Part shown: positions 18,116-25,421 of the stretch, piece by piece | Layout: every line of letters starts with the position of its first letter | How positions within the stretch are numbered: the stretch's first letter is position 1 | Origin: JACNLC01 sp964607375 | GTDB taxonomy: Bacteria; Fidelibacterota; Marinisomatia; SCGC-AAA003-L08; JACNLC01 | Direction of reading: 5' to 3' | Assembly (NCBI GenBank): GCA_964607375.1 | Contig: CAZSJY010000005.1 | Coordinates: 1-47,377 of the forward strand | DNA: 47,377 bases | Made by a program: the position numbers and the translations under genes | Notes under the pieces: generated by a model | Database searches by the model: none | What the model was told of the DNA's origin: nothing | The model's input: only the letters and a program-made list of their open reading frames with translations

Positions 18116-19249
18116 TCATTTTTTAAACAGAAGTAGTGCTAAGAGAACTCCTGGAATTAAGGAAATTGCAAGAAAAGGGAATATATAACTTAGCTGAATA
18201 TTCTCACCTATATATCCTCCAATTGTTGCTGCCAAAGAACCAACTCCGTATCCTAATCCCATCGATAATCCATAAATCAGACCTCTGTTTCCTTTTGAAG
18301 TAACATCTGCAATCAAACTATTGTTTACCGGTTGGAAAGTAAAATTAATTGCTCCTAGAACCCCAACTATCAAAATGAGTATAGGTCCTGTTTGATATCC
18401 CATTAATAATAAAAATGGTATATTCAAACCTACTACCCAAACAAGTAGTTTTTTCCTTGGGATATGAGCACCTAGTTTTCCACCAATAATTTGTCCTACT
18501 ACACCCAGTATTAGCACGAAAGCAGTTAACATTCCACCAGTAATAACTGCGTCCATATTCAAGTCAACCGACTCTGAAAAATATAGTGGTAAATAACTAA
18601 ACAATCCTTGATGAGCAAATCCCCAAATTGAAGCCACAGCTAAAATTATATAATGGACTTTTAATATCCTAAACTTAACTCTATGACTATGCAACTTTAT
18701 TGGTTTATCAGAATCCAATTTTGTATATGTAAAAATACTCCCAATTAAAGATAAAATTGCAAGTAATACATACGATAGTCTCCAATCTATCAAAGCGGAA
18801 ACTCCAGCTCCAATAATCGGACCAAAAGTTAAACCTAAACTACCAGATATCCCATGATAAGCCATATTTTGACTGATATTTTTAGTATGACTAACTAAAT
18901 TCAATCCAGCTGGATGATATAAACCTGAAAATAATCCCAACAAACCTAAACCAAAAGCAAGTTGAGAAAAAGATTGAGTGGAAATAATACAAATGACCGA
19001 TAAAACAATACCAACATAATAGGTTAGTAGTACATTTCTAGATCCTAATTTGTCAACTAACCAACCTCCTGGGATTGACGCCAAACCAAAAAAAGCAAAT
19101 TGTATTGTTGCCAGTTCTCCAAGTTGAATTAATGAAACTTTAAATTCATTTCTTAGAATTATCAATATTGCAGGAAAAATTAAAGTAATGCTATGAACTA
19201 AAAAATGTCCAATACTAGTTGTGATTAATATTTTCTTTCTAATTTCCAT
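18116..19249 (-). CDS. MFS-family transporter
   Basis: 377 residues with about 11-12 hydrophobic helices. The loop after helix 2 reads GGWLVDKLGSRNVLL, the MFS signature (G-x-L-x-D-R-x-G-R type). YHPAGLNLVSH and GLTFGPIIGA resemble the fosmidomycin-resistance (Fsr) branch, but the substrate is unknown. The ATG follows only a few bases after the T-tract of the rplS-operon terminator, and no Shine-Dalgarno sequence is visible. How it is transcribed and translated is therefore unclear. It could be leaderless or expressed by terminator readthrough. Confidence 0.88.
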   Translation of the reverse strand: MEIRKKILITTSIGHFLVHSITLIFPAILIILRNEFKVSLIQLGELATIQFAFFGLASIPGGWLVDKLGSRNVLLTYYVGIVLSVICIISTQSFSQLAFGLGLLGLFSGLYHPAGLNLVSHTKNISQNMAYHGISGSLGLTFGPIIGAGVSALIDWRLSYVLLAILSLIGSIFTYTKLDSDKPIKLHSHRVKFRILKVHYIILAVASIWGFAHQGLFSYLPLYFSESVDLNMDAVITGGMLTAFVLILGVVGQIIGGKLGAHIPRKKLLVWVVGLNIPFLLLMGYQTGPILILIVGVLGAINFTFQPVNNSLIADVTSKGNRGLIYGLSMGLGYGVGSLAATIGGYIGENIQLSYIFPFLAISLIPGVLLALLLFKK

Positions 19250-19253
19250 TAAA

Positions 19254-19293
19254 CAAAAAAAGCTCCCTACCGAATGTTACAGACAGGGAGCTT
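19254..19293 (-). terminator. Rho-independent terminator of the ffh-rplS block
   Basis: A perfect 9-bp stem (AAGCTCCCT with AGGGAGCTT, arms 19285-19293 and 19260-19268) encloses a 16-nt loop. On the minus strand it is followed by an uninterrupted run of seven T (A-tract 19254-19260). It lies about 20 nt beyond the rplS stop codon. The T-tract is almost directly followed by the MFS start codon. Confidence 0.92.
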
Positions 19294-19314
19294 CATAAGT
19301 TCTTTTAAATAAAA

Positions 19315-19662
19315 TTAAGAAATTCGTTCTTTAATTCGAGCAGCCTTGCCTTTTAGCTTTCTCAAATAATACAATTTTGCTCGACGGACTTTACCTTTTT
19401 TGAGAACTTTCACAGTCTCGATATTTGGTGAATGCATCGGAAAAATTCTTTCTACACCAATTCCATTAGAAATTTTTCTAACTGTAAATGTCTTACTTGT
19501 TCCACAGCCAGATGAAATTGCTATAACAACACCTTCAAAATTCTGAATTCTAGATCGAGTACCCTCTATGACTTTTACTCCAACTGATACTGTGTCACCT
19601 GATCTAAAATCAGGTAAATTTGTATTTATATAATCTTGAGTTGCTGATGCTATCTTATCCAT
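19315..19662 (-). CDS. rplS: 50S ribosomal protein L19
   Basis: 115 residues, the typical size. VSVGVKVIEGTRSRIQNFEGVV, then GVERIFPMHSPNIE, then RAKLYYLRKLKGKAARIKER, are family signatures. L19 sits at the 30S-50S interface. GGAG seven bases before the ATG fixes the start. The 8-bp overlap with trmD and the terminator downstream mark it as the last gene of the block. Confidence 0.97.
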   Translation of the reverse strand: MDKIASATQDYINTNLPDFRSGDTVSVGVKVIEGTRSRIQNFEGVVIAISSGCGTSKTFTVRKISNGIGVERIFPMHSPNIETVKVLKKGKVRRAKLYYLRKLKGKAARIKERIS

Positions 19663-20389
19663 TTTTATCTCCGTTTTCTTTTTCTTCAGTAAGTAATTCT
19701 AAATATTTTCTAAATAAATCTGTTCGTCTTTTTTTAGTTTTTTCTATTTGTTGATTTAATCTCCAGTCAACAATATTTTTATGATGACCAGATAATAAAA
19801 CTTCAGGAACTTTCATCCCTTCAAATTCTTCTGGGCGAGTATAATGCGGTCCATCCAACAATCCAGAAGTAAACGAATCAGTTTCAGCAGATTCATAACT
19901 ATTCAAAACTCCAGGTATCAAACGAATAATTGAATCTAGAATTATCAAAGTTGGAAGTTCACCTCCAGTAAGAACATAATCTCCAATAGAGATTTCATCA
20001 GTAACTAATGTATCTCTAATCCTCTGATCAATGCCTTTATAATGGCCATTAATGAACATTAGTTCACTAGTTTGTGATAATTCTAGTGCTTTTTCGTGTG
20101 ATAATATTTCACCATCTGGAGTAGGAAATATTACCCGTAAATTTTCATTGGGTTGATCCCCAACTGCATTTCGATAAGCCCTAAACACCGGCTCTGGTTT
20201 CATAATCATCCCAGAACCACCACCAAATGGATAGTCGTCAATTCTGTAGTGAGGTGAATCTGCAAACTTAAAAAGATCATAAATTGAATAATTTACCAAT
20301 CCTTTTTCTTTTGCTCTTCTCAAAATACTCTCATCCACAATAGCTTCCACCATTTTTGTAAAAGGTGTTAAAATATGGACTGATAGCAT
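19655..20389 (-). CDS. trmD: tRNA (guanine-37-N1)-methyltransferase TrmD
   Basis: 244 residues, standard. It has the SPOUT knot motifs: FGGGSGMIMKPEPV, INGHYKGIDQRI and IGDYVLTGGELPT, and the GLLDGPHYTRPEEF segment. It methylates G37 next to the anticodon of tRNAs reading CNN, preventing frameshifts. The gene overlaps rimM by one base and rplS by eight, in the near-universal rpsP-rimM-trmD-rplS order. Confidence 0.97.
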   Translation of the reverse strand: MLSVHILTPFTKMVEAIVDESILRRAKEKGLVNYSIYDLFKFADSPHYRIDDYPFGGGSGMIMKPEPVFRAYRNAVGDQPNENLRVIFPTPDGEILSHEKALELSQTSELMFINGHYKGIDQRIRDTLVTDEISIGDYVLTGGELPTLIILDSIIRLIPGVLNSYESAETDSFTSGLLDGPHYTRPEEFEGMKVPEVLLSGHHKNIVDWRLNQQIEKTKKRRTDLFRKYLELLTEEKENGDKNG

Positions 20390-20913
20390 TAGAGTAACAA
20401 TCCTTCCATCTGATGAATGATCATCTTTTTATTCTCAAAGTCAATAAGCTTAACAATTTCGTCAATAATAGGAATAAGAATTTCTTTTTCTGATTGTTTT
20501 ACCACTAGCACATCGTTAGCCGGTAAACTCAGAATGTCCGTTACTTTTCCTAAAAATTCTTCTTCTTCGTTAAATACTTGCAAACCTACAAGGTCAACAA
20601 GGTAATTCTCATCTTTTCCTAATTTGGGTAGTTTCTCTCTTTCGATAGAAATCTTTGCCCCAACAATTCGTCTGGCTTCTTCCTTGTTAGAAATACTCAT
20701 AAATTTCAAGATAAGCTTAGGAGATGGCAACCCAACTTTCTCAACTGTGAATTGTTTTTTGAGTTTATCATCACCAACTAACCATACGATTTTTCCTTCT
20801 GATAATATTTCAGAAGATGGATTGTATATTCTCGCTTTAACCTCACCAAGTAATCCATGAGGTTTTACAATTTCACCAAGGATTACAAGATTTTGAGTGG
20901 AAATTTTATTCAA
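20389..20913 (-). CDS. rimM: Ribosome maturation factor RimM
   Basis: 174 residues. The N-terminal beta-barrel opens VILGEIVKPHGLLGEVKARIY and the C-terminal PRC-barrel has EEEFLGKVTDI, then ANDVLVVKQ and IPIIDEIVKLID. It helps assemble the 30S head near S19. The start is TTG, overlapping khpA by 8 bp, with no clear Shine-Dalgarno. An ATT three codons on is the only other nearby option, so the exact N-terminus is uncertain. Confidence 0.94.
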   Translation of the reverse strand: MNKISTQNLVILGEIVKPHGLLGEVKARIYNPSSEILSEGKIVWLVGDDKLKKQFTVEKVGLPSPKLILKFMSISNKEEARRIVGAKISIEREKLPKLGKDENYLVDLVGLQVFNEEEEFLGKVTDILSLPANDVLVVKQSEKEILIPIIDEIVKLIDFENKKMIIHQMEGLLL

Positions 20914-21139
20914 TTATTTCAAGAATCGCCCGTTTACTACCAGTTTTGGCATTTGCAGCTGAAAGAAGTGTACGAAGAGCTCCAACATTCTTTCCTCGTT
21001 TTCCAATTACCATTCCTATATCACCTTCACCAACAGTCAATTCGAATATTTTAGTTGAATCACTTTCCAAAACTTCCACTTTAACTTCGTCTGGTTTATC
21101 AACTATCTGTTTAACCATATTCTCCAAGAACTCTTTCAT
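20906..21139 (-). CDS. khpA: KH-domain RNA-binding protein KhpA
   Basis: 77 residues, the whole being one KH domain. The GxxG RNA-binding loop is IGKRGKN in GMVIGKRGKNVGALRTLL. Such proteins (YlqC/KhpA) lie between rpsP and rimM in many bacteria and act with KhpB in small-RNA and cell-elongation control in Firmicutes; the role here is inferred. AGGAG seven bases upstream of the ATG supports the start. Confidence 0.93.
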   Translation of the reverse strand: MKEFLENMVKQIVDKPDEVKVEVLESDSTKIFELTVGEGDIGMVIGKRGKNVGALRTLLSAANAKTGSKRAILEIIE

Positions 21140-21161
21140 CTTAACTCTCCTCTATTTACTC

Positions 21162-21668
21162 TTATTTTGAAGAGTCTTCCTCCACAGATTCAACCACTTC
21201 GGTTGCAATTTCTTCATCTTTCGGTTCTTCTGTAGATTCAGACGCTTCTTCAACAGTATCTTGCTGAGATTTTAAGTCTGATTCAACTTGCACTTTTTCT
21301 TCTTTTGCTTCTGCCTTTTCTTTTTTTGCAATTACTTCATCATGTTTGGATTTTCGCATTGCAAGTAGTTCAGATAATTCTTTGTCAACATCATCTTGAG
21401 ATTTGCCTTGTTGGGTAAGATGCCATTTAAAACTCAAACCAGTTTTTTTGAAAAGGTTACTTACAGTTTCACTCGGTTGTGCTCCCTCATTCAACCAATG
21501 AAGTACTCTTTCATCATCAATTTTTAGTTCATTCTCATTATTAAGAGGATCGAACCAACCCAATCTTTCAATTTCTCGCCCATCACGACGACTTCTAGAA
21601 TCAATCACCACAATTCGATAAAATGGGCGTTTTCTTCGACCCATTCTTTTTAATCTAATCCGTACCAA
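21162..21668 (-). CDS. rpsP: 30S ribosomal protein S16 with long acidic tail
   Basis: 168 residues, about twice the usual 80-90. The S16 core is VRIRLKRMGRRKRPFYRIVV with IERLGWFDPLNNE and VLHWLNEGAQPSETV. From about residue 90 a low-complexity Glu/Lys/Ser-rich tail follows, as seen in some Bacteroidota S16 proteins. The start is TTG, because the conserved N-terminus begins exactly there and AGGAG lies seven bases upstream. S16 stabilises 16S rRNA assembly; what the tail does is unknown. Confidence 0.95.
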   Translation of the reverse strand: MVRIRLKRMGRRKRPFYRIVVIDSRSRRDGREIERLGWFDPLNNENELKIDDERVLHWLNEGAQPSETVSNLFKKTGLSFKWHLTQQGKSQDDVDKELSELLAMRKSKHDEVIAKKEKAEAKEEKVQVESDLKSQQDTVEEASESTEEPKDEEIATEVVESVEEDSSK

Positions 21669-21675
21669 CGAACTT

Positions 21676-21680
21676 CTCCT
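21676..21680 (-). promoter_or_regulatory. Shine-Dalgarno sequence fixing the TTG start of rpsP
   Basis: The minus strand reads AGGAG, then seven bases, then TTG GTA CGG ATT. This starts S16 exactly at its conserved MVRIR N-terminus. No ATG is available before the conserved core. Confidence 0.8.
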
Positions 21681-21686
21681 ATTTAA

Positions 21687-23000
21687 CTAAATTTTAAATG
21701 GCATCCGGGGTATTCCGGATTTTCCAATTTTCTTCATCATCAATTTCATTTGACCAAACTGTTTCAGTAACTGATTAACTTCAAACACCGGTCGACCACT
21801 ACCTTTTGCTATTCTTTTTCGACGAGATCCATTGATAATATTTGGATTTCGTCTTTCAGTAGGCGTCATAGAAAAGATAATCGCTTCAACCCATTTTAAC
21901 TGACGATCATCCATATTCAAATTTTTTAACTTTCCAGCTCCAGGAATCATTGACATTAATTGTGAAAAAGAACCCATTTTCTGAATTTGCTTCAATTGAT
22001 CTTGAAAATCTTCAAGAGTAAAAGAATTCTGTTCTAACTTCTTCTGCAGTTTTTCTGCAGATTTTTTATCAGTAAAATCCTGAGCTTTTTCAACAAGAGA
22101 AACCACATCGCCCATTCCTAAAATTCTTTTAGCTAGTCTATCAGGGTGAAATGGTTCTAATCCATCCATATTTTCACTAGTGCCGATAAATTTAATCGGT
22201 TTACCAGTTACTTCACGGATTGAAACCGCAGCTCCACCTCTGGTATCACCATCCATTTTGGTAAGTACAACTCCAGTAATATCAACTGTTTCAGAAAATG
22301 CTTTGGATGAATTTACTGCATCTTGTCCAGTCATTCCATCTGCTACAAAAAGAATCTCATTCGGATTTGATAAATTTACAATTTGCTTTAGTTGATCCAT
22401 TAATTGCTCATCAACATGTAAACGACCTGCAGTATCAATAATTATCAAATCTACATTATGTGATTTCGCTTGAGATAAACCATTATTAACAACTCTAAGA
22501 GGATCTTTTGTTTCTTCAGAATATACCGGTACATTTATTTGTTTACCGAGTACTTTTAATTGATCCACAGCTGCTGGTCTTTGTAAATCTGCTGCAATCA
22601 GAAATGGATTCTTCTGACGCCTATTTTTCAAAAATCTTGCTAGTTTTGCACAGGTTGTAGTTTTGCCTGAACCCTGTAAACCAGCCATTACAATTGTAGT
22701 ATGACCTGATGAACCAAATTGAATTTCCTTAGTATTTCCTCCTAAATACTCTGTTAGTTCATCTTGAATAATTTTGATAAACTGCTGTCCCGGTGTAACG
22801 GAAGTAAGAACTTTTCCCCCTCCCGCTTTTTCAGTTACGGAGTTTACAAATTTACGAGCTACTTTAAAATTCACATCAGCTTCTAATAATGCTCTTCGAA
22901 CATCACGCATAGCATCTGAAATGTTAGATTCGGTAATCTTTCCATGACCTCGTATGGTCTTAAAAATACTAGAAAACCTATCCTGTAGTTGCTCAAACAT
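21687..23000 (-). CDS. ffh: Signal recognition particle protein Ffh
   Basis: 437 residues from the chosen ATG. NG domain: GLQGSGKTTTCAKLARFL (G1), DLQRPAAVDQL, DTAGRLHVD (G3) and TKMDGDTRGGA (G4/G5). The C-terminal M domain follows from about 300 and has the MTPTERRNP and GSRRKRIAKGSG RNA-binding segments. It targets membrane proteins with 4.5S RNA and FtsY. The frame also offers a GTG three codons upstream, but AGGTG six bases before the ATG favours the ATG. It is the first gene of the ribosomal/tRNA block. Confidence 0.96.
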   Translation of the reverse strand: MFEQLQDRFSSIFKTIRGHGKITESNISDAMRDVRRALLEADVNFKVARKFVNSVTEKAGGGKVLTSVTPGQQFIKIIQDELTEYLGGNTKEIQFGSSGHTTIVMAGLQGSGKTTTCAKLARFLKNRRQKNPFLIAADLQRPAAVDQLKVLGKQINVPVYSEETKDPLRVVNNGLSQAKSHNVDLIIIDTAGRLHVDEQLMDQLKQIVNLSNPNEILFVADGMTGQDAVNSSKAFSETVDITGVVLTKMDGDTRGGAAVSIREVTGKPIKFIGTSENMDGLEPFHPDRLAKRILGMGDVVSLVEKAQDFTDKKSAEKLQKKLEQNSFTLEDFQDQLKQIQKMGSFSQLMSMIPGAGKLKNLNMDDRQLKWVEAIIFSMTPTERRNPNIINGSRRKRIAKGSGRPVFEVNQLLKQFGQMKLMMKKIGKSGIPRMPFKI

Positions 23001-23006
23001 CTTATT

Positions 23007-23011
23007 CACCT
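23007..23011 (-). promoter_or_regulatory. Shine-Dalgarno-like sequence of ffh
   Basis: The minus strand reads AGGTG followed by AATAAG and the ATG at 23000. The GTG inside this motif is the alternative in-frame start; using it would leave no ribosome-binding site. Confidence 0.55.
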
Positions 23012-23041
23012 ATCAAAAATCACACACTAAAATAGCCTGAA

Positions 23042-23070
23042 AATTTACAATGCCGTAACATTCTCTGCAA
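23042..23070 (-). promoter_or_regulatory. Candidate promoter of the ffh-rplS block
   Basis: On the minus strand TTGCAG (-35-like, 23065-23070) and TAAATT (-10-like, 23042-23047) are separated by 17 nt, about 35-40 nt before the ffh start. The spacing is ideal for a housekeeping sigma factor, but such matches are common in AT-rich DNA, and promoters in this phylum may differ. The rest of the 136-nt gap between aconitase and ffh shows no clear terminator. Confidence 0.45.
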
Positions 23071-23136
23071 GAGAAAGGGTAAAATATTTTATAGCGATTT
23101 TGTTGATAAGAATTGGTTGTAATTATGCATATACAC

Positions 23137-25389
23137 TCAAGTGTTTACGGTATTTATAGCACTCCCAGCTTTGAACCATTCTATTTGTTTATCACTAAAT
23201 GTGTGGTTTGCTTTAATAATGTCAGTTTTACCATTTTTATGTTTAGCTTCGATATATAGATTTCTACCAGGTAGAAATCTATCTAAACCAAATATAGTAA
23301 ACTTATCATCTTCCCTGATTCTATCAAAATCTCTAGGATTTGCAAATGTTAAAGCTAAAATGCCTTGTTTTTTCAGGTTTGTTTCGTGAATTCTAGCAAA
23401 AGATTTCACTAGTACAACTTTTACTCCTCTATGGCGGGGTTCCATTGCAGCGTGCTCTCTAGATGATCCCTCTCCGTAATTTTCATCTCCTACGATAATC
23501 GAATTCACTCCAGCGTCACTATATGCTCTGGCAACTTTTGGAGTTTCATCATACTCACCGGTTAACTGATTTTTTACACTATTTACTTCATTATTGAATG
23601 CATTTACCGCACCCAATAACAAATTATCTGAAATATTATCAAGATGACCACGATACTTCAGCCAAGGTCCTGCCATAGAAATATGATCTGTTGTGCATTT
23701 ACCTTTGGCTTTTATCAGTAGTTTTAGATTTGTAATATTATCTCCATCCCAAGATTTAAATCTTGTTAGTAATTGGAGTCGTTCTGAATCAGGTTTAACA
23801 ATGACCTCAACATCTTTTCCGTTCTCAACTGGCTCTTGGTATCCAGCGTCTTCTACCTCAAATCCTTTTGTAGGAAGTTCGTCTCCAAGCGGTGGAGTTA
23901 ATCTTACTTCCTCACCAATTTCGTTTTTAAGAGTATCTGTTAACGGATTGAAAGTCATATCCCCTGCAATTGTCATAGCTGTAACAATTTCAGGAGAGGC
24001 TACAAACGCGTATGTGTTTGGATTTCCATCTGCTCGCTTAGCAAAATTCCGATTAAAAGAAGTGATAATAGAATTCTTATCTTCGTTTTCTGCACCCTCT
24101 CTTGCCCATTGCCCAATACAAGGACCACAAGCATTTGCCAAAATAACACCTCCCATTTTTTGCAGAGATTCAAGTTGACCATCTCTTTCTATTGTGTATC
24201 TTACCTGTTCAGATCCAGGAGAAATCAAGAATTGTGCTTTTGGTTTGAGATTTTTCTCGATTACTTGTTTAGCCAATGATGATGCTTTGTCTAAATCTTC
24301 ATAAGACGAATTTGTACAAGATCCAATTAACCCAACATCCAATATTTTAGGAAAATCATTATCCTTAACAGCTTTAGAAAATTGTGAAATAGGCCATGCT
24401 TTGTCTGGAGTAAATGGTCCATTTAGATATGGTTCTAAAGTAGTTAAATCAATCTCGATAATTTGATCATAATACTGTTCTGGATTTTCAATTACATCCG
24501 AGTCAGCTGTAAGATGTTTTTTTACTTTGTTTGCTTCAGAGGCAATATCTTCTCTACCAGTTGCTAGTAGATATGCTTCCATTTTTCTATCAAATGGGAA
24601 GATTGAGGTTGTTGCTCCTATCTCTGCTCCCATATTGCAAATTGTTCCTTTACCAGTACAAGATATTGAAGAACATCCATCGCCAAAATACTCAATAATT
24701 GCTCCGGTTCCGCCTTTGACCGTTAACAAACCAGCGAGATGTAAAATAATATCTTTTGGTGCAGTCCATCCATTTAATTTCCCAGTGAGTTTTACTCCAA
24801 TTAATTTAGGAAATTTCAACTCCCAAGGAAGTCCTGCCATAACATCAACAGCATCTGCACCTCCAACCCCAATTGCAATCATTCCCAAACCCCCAGCATT
24901 GACAGTGTGAGAATCAGTTCCAATCATCATTCCACCTGGAAATGCGTAATTTTCTAAGATCACTTGGTGAATGATTCCAGCACCTGGTTTCCAAAATCCA
25001 ATGCCATATTTATTGGATACTGACGACAGAAAATCATAAACTTCTTCGTTTGTGTTTATCGCCTGACCGAGATCATCTTTTGCTCCTACTTTTGCTTGAA
25101 TCAGATGATCACAATGAACAGTTGATGGTACAGCAGTTTTGGTTTTACCAGACATCATAAATTGCAATAAAGCCATTTGCGCAGTTGCATCCTGCATTGC
25201 TACCATATCTGGATTAAATTCCGAGTAATCCTCACCACGATTATACTCAGTAAAAACTGTTTCGGATAAATGTGCATACAGCACTTTTTCAGCAAAAGTC
25301 ATCGGTCTATTTAACACTTTTTTTGCAGATGTTATTTTTTTGTCCAACTGCGAATAATGTTGTTTTATCATTTCAAAATTAAAAGCCAT
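23137..25389 (-). CDS. acn: Aconitate hydratase, mitochondrial type
   Basis: 750 residues, close to mitochondrial aconitase and unlike the longer AcnA or the AcnB layout. The three [4Fe-4S] cysteines are in GSCTNS (about 357) and ACGPCIGQW (about 420 and 423). STVHCDHLIQA, IGTDSHTVNAGGLGMI and the C-terminal YGEGSSREHAAMEPRH swivel-domain motif are intact. It interconverts citrate and isocitrate in the TCA cycle. GGAG six to seven bases upstream supports the start. The gene is divergent from the C25 peptidase, with only about 30 nt between them. Confidence 0.97.
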   Translation of the reverse strand: MAFNFEMIKQHYSQLDKKITSAKKVLNRPMTFAEKVLYAHLSETVFTEYNRGEDYSEFNPDMVAMQDATAQMALLQFMMSGKTKTAVPSTVHCDHLIQAKVGAKDDLGQAINTNEEVYDFLSSVSNKYGIGFWKPGAGIIHQVILENYAFPGGMMIGTDSHTVNAGGLGMIAIGVGGADAVDVMAGLPWELKFPKLIGVKLTGKLNGWTAPKDIILHLAGLLTVKGGTGAIIEYFGDGCSSISCTGKGTICNMGAEIGATTSIFPFDRKMEAYLLATGREDIASEANKVKKHLTADSDVIENPEQYYDQIIEIDLTTLEPYLNGPFTPDKAWPISQFSKAVKDNDFPKILDVGLIGSCTNSSYEDLDKASSLAKQVIEKNLKPKAQFLISPGSEQVRYTIERDGQLESLQKMGGVILANACGPCIGQWAREGAENEDKNSIITSFNRNFAKRADGNPNTYAFVASPEIVTAMTIAGDMTFNPLTDTLKNEIGEEVRLTPPLGDELPTKGFEVEDAGYQEPVENGKDVEVIVKPDSERLQLLTRFKSWDGDNITNLKLLIKAKGKCTTDHISMAGPWLKYRGHLDNISDNLLLGAVNAFNNEVNSVKNQLTGEYDETPKVARAYSDAGVNSIIVGDENYGEGSSREHAAMEPRHRGVKVVLVKSFARIHETNLKKQGILALTFANPRDFDRIREDDKFTIFGLDRFLPGRNLYIEAKHKNGKTDIIKANHTFSDKQIEWFKAGSAINTVNT

Positions 25390-25421
25390 GTTCTCTCCAA
25401 ATTCTTTTAAATTCTATCAAA

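Noticed and set aside
23001..23009. GTG start for ffh
   Set aside because: The GTG forms part of the Shine-Dalgarno-like AGGTG; the ATG at 23000 has proper spacing.
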